A DNA stretch of 64,000 nucleotides from [Actinomadura] parvosata subsp. kistnae (GCF_900323885.1 NZ_OOHJ01000012.1:20071-84070), one strand, 5' to 3'; positions 7,770 to 16,324 are shown, numbered from the stretch's first letter. Program-made: numbers and translations. The notes: a model not told the origin generated them from the sequence alone.

Positions 7770-9182
7770 GTGACGCCCGAGGACTTTCTGGCCGACCAGT
7801 TCCAGGGGCACCGTCCCCATCTGAAGGCGGTCGCCTACCGCATGCTCGGCTCGCTGAGCGAGGCCGAGGACGCGGTCCAGGAGGCCTGGCTGCGGCTGGC
7901 ACGCTCGGACGCGGGCGACATCGGCAATCTCGGCGGCTGGCTGACCACCGTGGTCGGCCGGGTGTGCCTGGACATGCTGCGTGCCCGTAAGTCCCGGCGC
8001 GAGGAGTCGCTGGAGGAGCGCCTGCCCGATCCGGTGGTCAGCCTCGCGGATGCCGCCGACCCGGAGCAGGAAGTGCTGCTGGCCGATTCGGTGGGCCTGG
8101 CGCTGCTGGTGGTGCTGGAGTCCCTGACCCCGGCCGAACGGCTGGCGTTCGTGCTCCATGACATGTTCGGCCTGCCGTTCGAGCAGATCGCTCCCATCGT
8201 GGACCGCACCCCCGCGACGGCCAAGAAGCTCGCCAGCCGCGCCCGTCAGCGCGTCCGCGGCGCGACCCCGAACCCCGACCCAGATCCGGCCGATCAGCGC
8301 CGCGTCGTGGACGCGTTCCTGGCCGCCGCCCGCGGCGGCGACTTCGAAGCGCTGGTGTCCATTCTCGACCCCGGCGTGGTACTGCGCGGCGACGGCGGGA
8401 CGCTCGCCGGCGGCATGAAGGTCCTGCGCGGGGTCGCGGCCGTGGCCGGGCAGCTCGCCACCTTCCAGCGCATGGCCACCAGCGCCACCACCCGCCCGGC
8501 GCTCGTCAACGGTCTGGCCGGCCTGGTCAACACCATGGACGGACGGCTCATCTCCGTCATGAGCTTCACCATCTCCGACGGCAAGATCTCCACCATCGAC
8601 ATCCTGTCCGACCCCGACCGGCTGGCCCGGCTCGACCTCGCCCGCCCTGGCAGGGGTCGCCACAGATCAGGTGCGATTCCAGCGGGCGATTCCAGCGGGC
8701 GATGCCCGCCCGCTGGAAACGCTCACCTCGTGTCACGTGCCCGGCGTGATCCGGGCGCCCACGAGGATCCGGTTCCAGTTGTTGATCATGCCGATGGCGA
8801 CCAAGAGCAGGGCGAGCTGCTCCTCGCTGTAGTGCTCGGCCGCCTGCTGCCACACCGCGTCGGACACCTCGGCGCGGTCGGCCAGCCGGGTCGCCTCCTC
8901 CGCCAGGGCCAGCGCGGCCCGTTCGGCTGCGGTGAACACGGTGGCCTCACGCCACGCCGCCACCATCCAGAGCCGTTCATCGCTCTCCCCCACCTGCTTC
9001 ATGTCCCGGGTGTGCATGTCCACGTAGTACGCTCACCCGTTGATCTGACTGGCCCGCAGCTTGACCAGCCCCAGCGTCGGGGTGGGCAGGTCGCTGTCGT
9101 GCAGCAGCTTCTCCACCGCGAAGAAGTGGCGGTAGATGCCGGGGACGAGCTTGGCGACGTCGATCCTCTGACTCATCGGTAA
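7770..9182 (+). CDS. ECF41 (SigJ-type) sigma factor with SnoaL-like C-terminal domain; readthrough tail
   Basis: Residues 1-160 form the sigma core: MTPEDFLADQFQGHRPHLKA, YRMLGSLSEAEDAVQEAWLR and GWLTTVVGRVCLDMLRAR in region 2, then LVVLESLTPAERLAFVLHDM and PATAKKLASRARQRVRG in region 4. A SnoaL-like extension follows (about 172-290), with VVDAFLAAARGGDFEALVSI, VVLRGDGGT and DPDRLARLDL, diagnostic of ECF41, where the extension modulates activity. Homology stops at about 8638, exactly where the 116-bp inverted repeat begins. The remaining 180 residues are merely the antisense of the neighbouring gene. GTG start with GAGAGGAAG upstream. The last few native residues were probably replaced by the repeat. 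Confidence 0.88.
   Translation: MTPEDFLADQFQGHRPHLKAVAYRMLGSLSEAEDAVQEAWLRLARSDAGDIGNLGGWLTTVVGRVCLDMLRARKSRREESLEERLPDPVVSLADAADPEQEVLLADSVGLALLVVLESLTPAERLAFVLHDMFGLPFEQIAPIVDRTPATAKKLASRARQRVRGATPNPDPDPADQRRVVDAFLAAARGGDFEALVSILDPGVVLRGDGGTLAGGMKVLRGVAAVAGQLATFQRMATSATTRPALVNGLAGLVNTMDGRLISVMSFTISDGKISTIDILSDPDRLARLDLARPGRGRHRSGAIPAGDSSGRCPPAGNAHLVSRARRDPGAHEDPVPVVDHADGDQEQGELLLAVVLGRLLPHRVGHLGAVGQPGRLLRQGQRGPFGCGEHGGLTPRRHHPEPFIALPHLLHVPGVHVHVVRSPVDLTGPQLDQPQRRGGQVAVVQQLLHREEVAVDAGDELGDVDPLTHR
8639..8754 (+). repeat. 116-bp perfect inverted repeat, left arm
   Basis: Identical in reverse complement to 9276-9391. The arm starts immediately after the last ECF41-like codons and ends inside the decarboxylase gene. 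It contains that gene's last seven codons and stop plus about 94 bases of downstream DNA. Internally it has short hairpins built on TTCCAGCGGGC and its complement GCCCGCTGGAA. Confidence 0.95.
8733..9176 (-). pseudogene. Carboxymuconolactone decarboxylase / AhpD-like protein with lost catalytic cysteines
   Basis: A 147-codon frame of the CMD/AhpD family. It begins SQRIDVAKLVPGIYRHFFAV, continues LGLVKLRASQING, and after the active-site position reads YVDMHTRDMKQVGESDERL, then FTAAERAALALAEEATRLAD and ends NNWNRILVGARITPGT. In the family the middle reads NGCAYCVDMH. Here the first Cys codon is TGA (9033-9035) and the second is TAC (Tyr), so both redox cysteines are gone and translation should stop at residue 50. 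GGAGG lies six bases before ATG 9176. The family is the classic target of ECF41 sigma factors, and a matching promoter lies at 9211-9237. Confidence 0.8.
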
Positions 9183-9210
9183 CCTCCGAGGTCGTCTCAG
9201 TTTTCAGGGA

Positions 9211-9237
9211 GACAACACAGCCCGTCCTGTTGTGACG
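9211..9237 (-). promoter_or_regulatory. Predicted ECF41-dependent promoter of the decarboxylase gene
   Basis: On the minus strand CGTCACA (9237-9231) is followed after exactly 16 bases by TGTC (9214-9211). The known ECF41 promoter consensus is TGTCACA-N16-CGTC, so six of seven and three of four bases match with perfect spacing. It lies 35 bases upstream of the ATG at 9176, inside the segment bounded by the 116-bp repeats. This ties the neighbouring ECF41 gene to this target. Confidence 0.65.
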
Positions 9238-9275
9238 ACCCCAGTACGCAGGCAGTGCCGCCGGAGCGTGGGCGG

Positions 9276-9391
9276 CCGGATCACGCCGGGCACGTGACAC
9301 GAGGTGAGCGTTTCCAGCGGGCGGGCATCGCCCGCTGGAATCGCCCGCTGGAATCGCACCTGATCTGTGGCGACCCCTGCCAGGGCGGGCG
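9276..9391 (-). repeat. 116-bp perfect inverted repeat, right arm
   Basis: Exact reverse complement of 8639-8754. On the plus strand it opens with the decarboxylase's last codons (CCGGATCACGCC...) and its stop, although no gene reads into it in this orientation. The next base pair on the outer side (9392) already differs from the left arm. The 521 bp between the arms hold nearly the entire decarboxylase gene and its promoter. Confidence 0.95.
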
Positions 9392-9630
9392 GCTCACAAC
9401 CGGTCCACACCTCGGGATCGACGATGCCGCGGGCCTTGCGGGCGGCCGGGATCACCATGGTCGAACGGCGCCGCCGGAAGCCCCGCTGTGATCACTGTAA
9501 GGCCGTGAGGGTGGGTCTGCTGAACGCGGGCCCTGGCTTCGTGGTGCACGACGATCGGGCGGCGGTCGTTCACGGTTGCGGTTTCGAGGCATCGGCAGCC
9601 GATGGGCCCGGAGGCGGTGGATCAGGTGGG

Positions 9631-10062
9631 TCAGGCGGGCCGCGAATCTGAACCAGGCGAATGAACGGGTGGCGCCACCGTGTCGCACTCCGATGGGTCG
9701 GCGGGATCAAGCCTGGAGGTGGCTTCGAGGAGGGCGTCCAGCCTGTCCCGTGCAGCCAAGAGGTCGGCCGCGGCAGCGCTGAGCCGTTCCCGTTCGCGGT
9801 GCAGGTCGGGGAGCATTCCGGCGCAGGACGGTGTCAGCCCCTCGCCGTCATCGGTCATGCAAGGCAGCACCTCGCCGATCGTCGTGGTGCTGAGCCCGGC
9901 GGCGAGCATGAGACGAATGCCTCGCACCGTGGCGACGTCCTCTTTGCGAAACTCCCGATACCCGCTGGGCCGCCGCAGCGGCCGGAGCAGGCCTTGCTCC
10001 TCGTAGTAACGCAACGAGCGCACGCTAGCGCCCGTGAGCCGGGACAGCTCTCCGATCTGCAT
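9631..10062 (-). CDS. MerR-family transcriptional regulator
   Basis: A 143-residue regulator with an N-terminal winged helix: IGELSRLTGASVRSLRYYEE at residues 3-22, then QGLLRPLRRPSGYREF, the standard MerR DNA-recognition helix and wing. A dimerisation coiled coil follows (LHRERERLSAAAADLLAARD). The effector tail is short and lacks the cysteine pattern of metal sensors, although single cysteines occur at PCMTD and PSCAG. It is divergent from the imine-reductase-like gene across 58 bases that hold a perfect inverted repeat between promoter-like hexamers. It likely controls that gene by the usual MerR promoter-distortion mechanism. Confidence 0.88.
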   Translation of the reverse strand: MQIGELSRLTGASVRSLRYYEEQGLLRPLRRPSGYREFRKEDVATVRGIRLMLAAGLSTTTIGEVLPCMTDDGEGLTPSCAGMLPDLHRERERLSAAAADLLAARDRLDALLEATSRLDPADPSECDTVAPPVHSPGSDSRPA

Positions 10063-10082
10063 GTGACAACCGCCACTTCGAG

Positions 10083-10120
10083 TTGACTCTCACGCCGGTG
10101 TGAGAGTCCAGCCTATTCGC
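10083..10120 (+). promoter_or_regulatory. MerR-type operator and leaderless promoter
   Basis: TTGACT (10083-10088) and CAGCCT (10109-10114, matching the key A and T of TAnnnT) are spaced by 20 bases, the over-long spacer typical of MerR-controlled promoters. A perfect 9-bp inverted repeat, GACTCTCAC / GTGAGAGTC, fills the spacer. A start site seven bases after the -10 would fall on the A of the ATG at 10121. That gene has no Shine-Dalgarno sequence, so a leaderless transcript is likely. Confidence 0.6.
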
Positions 10121-11047
10121 ATGACAGAACAGCATTCATCCGGACAGGACAGCACCGCGGTCACCGTCGTCGGCTTGGGACCGATGGGATCGGCGCTGGC
10201 AGAGACGTTTCTTGATAGGGGCCGATCCCTCACGGTCTGGAACCGTACCGCTGGCAAGGCCGACGCGCTGGTCGCCAAGGGGGCGCGCCGCGCGGCCACC
10301 GTCGCCGAGGCCGTGGCCGCGAGCCCTGTCACGATCACATGTCTCAACGACTACGCGACCATGTACCAGGTCTTTGATTCCGCCGGCGCTGCGTTTCAGG
10401 GCCGTACGCTGGTGAATCTCACCTCGGGAACGCCGGCAGAAGCTCGCATGACAGCGGACTGGGCGGCCGAACGCGACCTCGGCTATCTCGATGGCGCGAT
10501 CATGGTGCCCCCACCACTCGTCGGCCGGCCTGAATCGGTCCTCCTGTATGCCGGGCCACGGGAAGTCTTCGACCGGCACCGGGCGACCCTGGCGTTCCTG
10601 GGCGATCCCCGGCACCTCGGCGCCGATCCGAGCCTGGCGGTGCTGTTCAACACGGCACTGCTCGAGATGATGTACGCGACCCTGAACGGTTTCCTGCACG
10701 GCGCCGCCCTGGTCGGCTCGGCGAATGTGTCCGCGTCCGAGTTCGCCGAACTCGCGCTGGGCTGGTTCATGCCCGTGGTGCTGAACCCTGCGAGCCTCGC
10801 CGAACAAGTACCTGACCTGGACGAGGGCGCATACCCCGGCGACCTCGGAACCATGCACATGAACCTGAACGCGCTGGAGCATATCGTCCGCACCAGTGTC
10901 GAGCAGGGCGTCCACTCTGACCAGCCACGGTTGATGAAAGAACTCGCCGAACACGCGATCGCTCAGGGGCACGGCACCGAGAACTATTTCGCCATGTTCG
11001 AGATCTTCAAGAGAGGCCGAGGGCCGATGCCCGGCGGTGGCTGGTGA
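10121..11047 (+). CDS. NAD(P)-dependent imine reductase / 3-hydroxyisobutyrate dehydrogenase-like protein
   Basis: A 308-residue two-domain oxidoreductase. A Rossmann fold carries VTVVGLGPMGSALAETFLDR (dinucleotide loop GLGPMG) and LTVWNRT, whose Asn-Arg favours NADP. Next come VNLTSGTPAEAR and DGAIMVPPPLVG, where imine reductases differ from true hydroxyacid dehydrogenases. The all-helical C-terminal dimerisation domain includes LFNTALLEMMYATLNGFLHG, ending FEIFKRGRG. The substrate is unknown: imine reductases reduce cyclic imines, relatives act on beta-hydroxyacids. ATG 10121 is chosen over the upstream GTG because the MerR-controlled promoter places the transcript start there. Confidence 0.8.
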   Translation: MTEQHSSGQDSTAVTVVGLGPMGSALAETFLDRGRSLTVWNRTAGKADALVAKGARRAATVAEAVAASPVTITCLNDYATMYQVFDSAGAAFQGRTLVNLTSGTPAEARMTADWAAERDLGYLDGAIMVPPPLVGRPESVLLYAGPREVFDRHRATLAFLGDPRHLGADPSLAVLFNTALLEMMYATLNGFLHGAALVGSANVSASEFAELALGWFMPVVLNPASLAEQVPDLDEGAYPGDLGTMHMNLNALEHIVRTSVEQGVHSDQPRLMKELAEHAIAQGHGTENYFAMFEIFKRGRGPMPGGGW

Positions 11048-12146
11048 TTGATGGGCCCATGCTCCGACAGGAGCCACGCACGGCTCTCGCGCGTCAGCCC
11101 GAGATGAGAAGAGCCACCACCCCGACTCTCAAGTGCGCAAGGGCAATCCCCCACACCCGGGAGGTCCCGGCGATGGCCTGACCCAACCGACCCCGCTGGT
11201 CTGGACCCAGCGACGGGCTACCGCTTCTCCACCTCACCCGGCGACTGGATCACCCACGAACGCTCCCGCCTGCGTACCGAGCTGACCCTAGGCGGCGCTG
11301 ACCTGCTCACGAAGGCGTGGGCTTCGTGCACCCCCGCCGTTACTCCTCCGACACCGGCCACGATCCAGGCGTCCAGATCGGTGACGGCGGGAATGAGGAA
11401 GGTGGAGAACGTCGGCCAGGCGTCCACCTCGCTCCAGCCGAACACCGGCGCTGTCTGCGGTGGCCGCAGGTAGACCTGCTTGACTTTCTCCACCGGCACG
11501 TTGACCGTCTGCAAGGCCTTGAGCAGCAGATACTCGCTGGTGCCGCGGTGCCCGACAGCGACGCTGTGCCCAGCGAGGCACGGGCTCCCAGGAGCAGGAG
11601 GCCCGCATCGGCCGCTACCGGCCATCACCGAGCTGGGCCAGCTCTCCTTCCGGCGTGGCCCGCACACGCCAAAATCCCCGCTCCGGCGCTTTCGCCAGTT
11701 CCGGGCCTGAGCCGACGGTTCATCCGGCGGCGAGCTGGGGCCGGACTGGGCGAGTCAGTCGGCAAGGATGCGCAGGCCGAGATGGATGACGCGCAGGGCC
11801 TCGATGTCGGCGTGCCAGCGTTTCGCCGTCTCGGCGATCTCCGGGCCCAGCCGGGCGGTCTCTTCGTCGGTCAGCTGCTCATCACGAACAGTATATCGGA
11901 CAGAACATGAATTCTGTTGGGTATAGGAGGAGTGCTGCGTCGCCGTGCCCTCGGCCTGGTCTTCGTGGACGGAGCCCGGCTCACCGTCATGGGGAGGCCG
12001 GCTTGAGAGGTCTTGTAGGGTCGGCCGTCGGTGAGCTGGATGCCTGTTGGGGCCGGTTCTGCCGGTTTTCGGGGTGCCGGTTTGTGGTGACGTGCCTGTG
12101 ATGGTGTGGGCAGCGCGTTGAGGGTTCCCGGGAAGGATGGTCATTC
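11048..12146. other. Intergenic stretch with decayed coding fragments
   Basis: About 1.1 kb with no intact gene. It contains a substrate-binding-protein fragment (11395-11590, listed separately). A minus-strand tail reading ELAKAPERGFWRVRATPEG ends near 11630. A minus-strand 45-residue piece ending at 11755 (EETARLGPEIAETAKRWHAD) has no usable start. None of these shows a ribosome-binding site. Confidence 0.5.
11395..11590 (-). pseudogene. Fragment of a sulfonate/nitrate-type ABC substrate-binding protein (SsuA-like)
   Basis: The frame reads VAVGHRGTSEYLLLKALQTV, VEKVKQVYLRPPQTAP and VDAWPTFSTFLIPAV. This is the mid-protein stretch of periplasmic SsuA/TauA-type binding proteins, in which a GSS-EYLL-AL loop contacts the ligand and VDAW sits at the hinge. 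Only about 65 residues remain, without signal peptide or end. A remnant only. Confidence 0.6.
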
Positions 12147-12929
12147 ATGAGCTGGGGGCGGTTCCGCGGTCGTCGGCTGGTGTTACGCGATGGTGAGGGT
12201 GAGCGTGAGGTGATCGAATGCGCGGCGGTGATGAAGGCCGACATGGAGCGGGAGGTGAGCGCGAGCCCTGAGGTCGGGTTGTCCAGGGAGATCACCTGGG
12301 CGGTCGCCGGGAGGAGTTTCCTGCACTACGGGCAGGAGTACCCCTACGGTTCACGGTTCGTGATGATCACTGGCGCCGACCGCGATGAGGTCGGCACGTT
12401 GACCCGGATCGTTTCCGAGTACTTCGAGCCGCTGGAGGACGCGGAACTGCTGGACGCTGTCGTTTGCGCCCCGGAGGTGGAGCAGCGCCGGGCCGTGCTC
12501 GTCAGGGCGGGCATAGGCGCGCCCGTCTCCGCGGTGATCGCGGCCGAGTTTGGGGATGTCGCTCTCGCCCGGGAACCAGCGCAGGACCAGCACCGCCTGC
12601 CAGAACGGAGTCAGAGCGCGGCTGCCCTCCGGGGTGCCGAGCCGGCGCCGTTCGTCCCTCAGCAGCCCGGCAACGTGGCGAAACAGCGCACGGGAGACGT
12701 CGAGCATGGCACGATGAGCAATCATGCGGAGCCTTCCGGCCTTGAGCGTTCTTGTGGGGAGAACTCATCTACCGGAGGCTCCATGTCCGTCTCCGGCCTT
12801 CGACGACTTCTCCCGGAAGGCCCAGAACGTCACCACGGGCGCCCAAGAATCCCCGATCACCTCAACTATTCCTCTGAGATCACCTCATTGCATGGGGCCG
12901 CTGCGGCGGAGGCGCCAAACCGCGGCTGA
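12147..12929 (+). CDS. Hypothetical protein, native N-terminal part joined to transposon-derived tail
   Basis: ATG 12147 follows AAGGA at a good distance, and the first 128 codons look like real coding sequence: SWGRFRGRRLVLRDGEGERE, EITWAVAGRSFLHYGQEYPY, then ITGADRDEVGTLTRIVSEYF and AELLDAVVCAPEVEQRRAVL. I do not recognise a family. From about 12540 the frame is antisense to an IS5-type transposase fragment on the other strand and becomes compositionally different. The original 3' end was therefore probably replaced when that element arrived. It may express a truncated protein with an arbitrary 130-residue tail. Confidence 0.45.
   Translation: MSWGRFRGRRLVLRDGEGEREVIECAAVMKADMEREVSASPEVGLSREITWAVAGRSFLHYGQEYPYGSRFVMITGADRDEVGTLTRIVSEYFEPLEDAELLDAVVCAPEVEQRRAVLVRAGIGAPVSAVIAAEFGDVALAREPAQDQHRLPERSQSAAALRGAEPAPFVPQQPGNVAKQRTGDVEHGTMSNHAEPSGLERSCGENSSTGGSMSVSGLRRLLPEGPERHHGRPRIPDHLNYSSEITSLHGAAAAEAPNRG
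12545..12725 (-). pseudogene. N-terminal fragment of an IS5-like transposase
   Basis: Starts with ATG 12725: IAHRAMLDVSRALFRHVAG, then LTPFWQAVLVLRWFPGESDI and PKLGRDH. This is the helical N-terminal region of IS5-group (IS1031/IS427-like) transposases, where PKLGRDHG is normally followed by the rest of a helix-turn-helix. After residue 60 the frame degenerates. The catalytic DDE domain is missing. Confidence 0.6.
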
Positions 12930-13403
12930 CTGCCAGACGGTGAGCGCGGTGAACGTCATGATGGCGATGGTGACCAGCGCGGGAAAGTACCAATCAGGGA
13001 CCATGCTTTCGAGAGCGCTATCGTCATTGAGTTCATAGAACGAGGTCGTGGGATTGATCCAGATGGCCAGGGTGAGAGTCAGCAAGTACATAATGCTTCC
13101 GATCGCGCATCCGATGAGGCCACTGACAGAGGATCCACGCTTTAACTGGCCGTGCAGCGCGGCGAGAAGGGCCGCCTCGCCGGCGAGTATGAGGGTGATT
13201 TTGAGCGTCCACCACCGCGCCGACGCGATTTCCTCATCAAGTTCTTCCAGCAGCACATAATTCCATGGCACTTCGTAGTTAGGGTGTAGCCCCGACGGGT
13301 GAGCAGCCAACTGGATCGAGATCAGGTTCACTGCGGCATACAACAACGGGGTCGCCAGGGCGCACAGCAGAGCGGGCGAGCGTTTCAGGTGTTGTAGGTC
13401 CAT
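12885..13403 (-). CDS. Four-helix integral membrane protein of unknown function
   Basis: A 172-residue protein with four predicted transmembrane helices: SPALLCALATPLLYAAVNLI near residue 8, TLKITLILAGEAALLAALHG near 67, VSGLIGCAIGSIMYLLTLTL near 92, and FPALVTIAIMTFTALTVWQS near 139. The loop between helices 1 and 2 is acidic (VLLEELDEEIASARW). Base composition is slightly lower in GC than neighbouring genes. No motif is recognised and no operon partner is visible; it sits between two IS-derived fragments, so it may be cargo of a transferred segment. Confidence 0.65.
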   Translation of the reverse strand: MDLQHLKRSPALLCALATPLLYAAVNLISIQLAAHPSGLHPNYEVPWNYVLLEELDEEIASARWWTLKITLILAGEAALLAALHGQLKRGSSVSGLIGCAIGSIMYLLTLTLAIWINPTTSFYELNDDSALESMVPDWYFPALVTIAIMTFTALTVWQSAAVWRLRRSGPMQ

Positions 13404-13829
13404 GATCGATTAGACGACCGGCACAAGCGGCGAGTTCAAACGGATCGAATCCCAGTGTGCGCTTGAGATTCTGATCATCTGTGTCAATCGCAGATGCAGC
13501 GGGGCTGCCGTTGGGCGGGACCGCCTCGGGTGAGGTGGGGGCCATGCCGGCGATGGCCGCCCAGCGGATGATGGCTTCGGAGACTGCGGGGTAGCGTTCG
13601 TCATCGCGGGCCAGGCGGCAGGCGATCAGTCAGGCCAGCGTCCGCTCCATCGCTCAAGCACACTGCACCGACGGAGGGAAGGAGAGGGAACGGGGGTCGA
13701 TAATCGGGCGCGAGGGGCTGCGACGGCTCGCTGTGAGTGGGAACCGCGCGATGTCGACCGGCTCAACGCCACCAGCTGGGGCGCTGCACGGCGATTTCGA
13801 CCACGCGCGACATCAGCGCTTTCCACCGC
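13404..13829. other. Region without an intact gene
   Basis: The minus strand carries a start-less frame with DERYPAVSEAIIRWAAIAGM and LKRTLGFDPFELAACAG, which looks formerly coding but matches no family I know. It overlaps the 5' end of the membrane-protein gene. Nothing else is supported. Confidence 0.4.
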
Positions 13830-14118
13830 GTTCAACCAGGGCAAGCTGCTACCGGCGAACCCGCGGAGCGTCATTTCCCAACGGCCGGCGGCAGCCTCGC
13901 AACAGCAGCAGCCGCCCGCCCTGTGCGGCGGCAAGCCGGAACTGCGGCCGGTCGCCGGCAGCGTCCCCGAGGCTTTCACCGTGACCTTCAGCTCGCCCGA
14001 CGGCCGCCTGCAATTCGCCGTGTCCACCACGCACAAGATCCCGAAGCACGACGCCATAACCGCCGTATCCCCGGACATCAACAAGGCGGCCGAGGCGGCT
14101 TTCCGCCCCGACACCTAA
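13830..14118 (+). pseudogene. C-terminal coding fragment, unknown function
   Basis: A frame ending in TAA at 14118 has clear coding character: a proline/glutamine-rich linker (SQRPAAASQQQQPPALCGG) followed by GSVPEAFTVTFSSPDGRLQF and KIPKHDAITAVSPDINKAAE. No start codon with a ribosome-binding site is found, and upstream the frame loses coding features, so the N-terminal part is lost. No recognised family. Confidence 0.4.
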
Positions 14119-14217
14119 GCTAATTGGCGATCTTGGGATAGGTGGCTCCAGGATGTACCTATTGCGCCGATCGCCAGGTTGCACGCCCGCTGGCCTAGTG
14201 AGTCGTCGCCGGTTTCG

Positions 14218-14847
14218 TCAGCGGGCGGTACGCAGGCGCAGGAGATGCCCGGTGATGTGGTCACGGGCCGCGGTGACAGCGCGAACCGCGTGATCGTCGA
14301 TGCCTTGTGGCGGGCGGGTGCCCTTGAAGAGCAGCGTGGCGTAGCCGTGCGTGGTGGACAGGTGCACGTAGACGAAATCGGCGCTGTCGGCCCAGGAAGT
14401 GTCGGCGGGCAGCACGTCCGCGGCCAGGCGCATGAGGGCGGCCGTGAGGCGGCGACTCTGCTCCTGGACGGTCGGACGGTGGGGCTCGGCGAAATCATAG
14501 GAGTAGACGAGGTCGAGGCCGGCGCGGTGCTCGAGGACGAAACGGGTGTAGGCGCCCGCGGTGGCAGCGAGCCGGTCCACGGGATCGGGCCCCGCTTGCT
14601 CGGCCGCCTCGACGAGAACGTCGGTGATGTCGCCGATGATGGCGGACGCGCAGGCGGCGAGCAGTGCCTCCCGATCGGGGAAGTGACGGTACGGCGCGGC
14701 CGATGACACGCCGACGCGGGCGGCGACCTTCGCCACGGAGAAACCGGTGACGCCTGATTCGGCCAGGAGCGCGAGACCCTCGCGGATCAGCTCGGAACGC
14801 AGGTCGCCGTGGTGGTAGCCGCGTTTCGGCGGCGTGGGTCTGCTCAC
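14218..14847 (-). CDS. TetR-family transcriptional repressor
   Basis: A 209-residue repressor. The N-terminal helix-turn-helix is GYHHGDLRSELIREGLALLA, then GVTGFSVAKVAARVGVSSAA and PYRHFPDREALLAACA. A TetR C-terminal ligand/dimerisation domain follows (FVLEHRAGLDLVYSYDFAEP; HLSTTHGYATLLFKGT). The GTG at 14847 is chosen because GGGAGGGAG lies about ten bases upstream and translation further upstream loses coding bias. It is divergent from the aldo/keto reductase, with two near-palindromic 16-mers in the spacer. Autoregulation and control of the reductase are the obvious inference; the inducer is unknown. Confidence 0.9.
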   Translation of the reverse strand: MSRPTPPKRGYHHGDLRSELIREGLALLAESGVTGFSVAKVAARVGVSSAAPYRHFPDREALLAACASAIIGDITDVLVEAAEQAGPDPVDRLAATAGAYTRFVLEHRAGLDLVYSYDFAEPHRPTVQEQSRRLTAALMRLAADVLPADTSWADSADFVYVHLSTTHGYATLLFKGTRPPQGIDDHAVRAVTAARDHITGHLLRLRTAR

Positions 14848-14875
14848 GGCGACCGATTCTCCCTCCCTTTCCAAT

Positions 14876-14912
14876 GTTAGAGTACTCTTACTTGATGTTA
14901 GAGCACTCTTAC
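14876..14912. promoter_or_regulatory. Tandem TetR operator, two 16-bp near-palindromes 21 bp apart
   Basis: GTTAGAGTACTCTTAC at 14876-14891 and GTTAGAGCACTCTTAC at 14897-14912 differ at one base. Each is palindromic apart from one or two mismatches. The 21-bp period puts both sites on the same DNA face, fitting cooperative binding of two TetR dimers. They lie 28 bases from the TetR start and 24 bases from the reductase start. Confidence 0.75.
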
Positions 14913-14926
14913 ATCTGCGGGAATGA

Positions 14927-15910
<984 letters not shown>

Positions 15911-16324
15911 CCCGGCTGACCGGGCACGACCTTCTTAAACGCAGCGGGCAGGCCGCTGCCGTCCGCAGCCGCGCCCGCGCTATCGGGCACGGCGATGCCC
16001 AATAGGGTAGCTGTGCGCAGTGTTCCGATTTCGTCATGCTGCGATCACGTCACAGCCAGCCCTTCAGCTTCGCCTTTAGCCTCTGGCCTGGGGTTCTTCT
16101 CGGGTGGCAGACGCTGGTTGATCTTGTTTTCGGTGGACGGGGTGTCGCGGGCCTGAGCCTGATTCTTTAGGGCGTTCCGAGTGGATTTGGAACAGCGGCG
16201 GGGGTGCCGAGCAAGGGGTGGATGTTGCGAAATCCGCAGCGGACGCCTCCGGGGTGAGTGGCCGACCTGCGAGTGGTTCTCCCAGGGGCGACGCAGGCCT
16301 CTATCCGCGGGCAGGTCGCTGTGT
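15911..16324. other. Non-coding stretch between converging genes
   Basis: About 410 bases between the aldo/keto reductase stop and the AraC-type gene stop. A short CCCGG/CCGGG hairpin at 15913-15926 could act as a weak terminator. No gene, repeat or RNA is supported. Confidence 0.5.

Noticed and set aside
8690..8720. CRISPR-like short repeats (TTCCAGCGGGC copies)
   Set aside because: Only two or three copies with no regular spacers; they form hairpins inside the 116-bp repeat.
9033..9035. TGA read as selenocysteine in the AhpD-like gene
   Set aside because: The resolving cysteine is also lost (Tyr), and no downstream selenocysteine-insertion hairpin could be identified by eye; decay is simpler.
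10136..11077. 313-codon minus-strand frame opposite the imine-reductase-like gene
   Set aside because: Antisense shadow of a gene with a clear Rossmann motif; no start signal.
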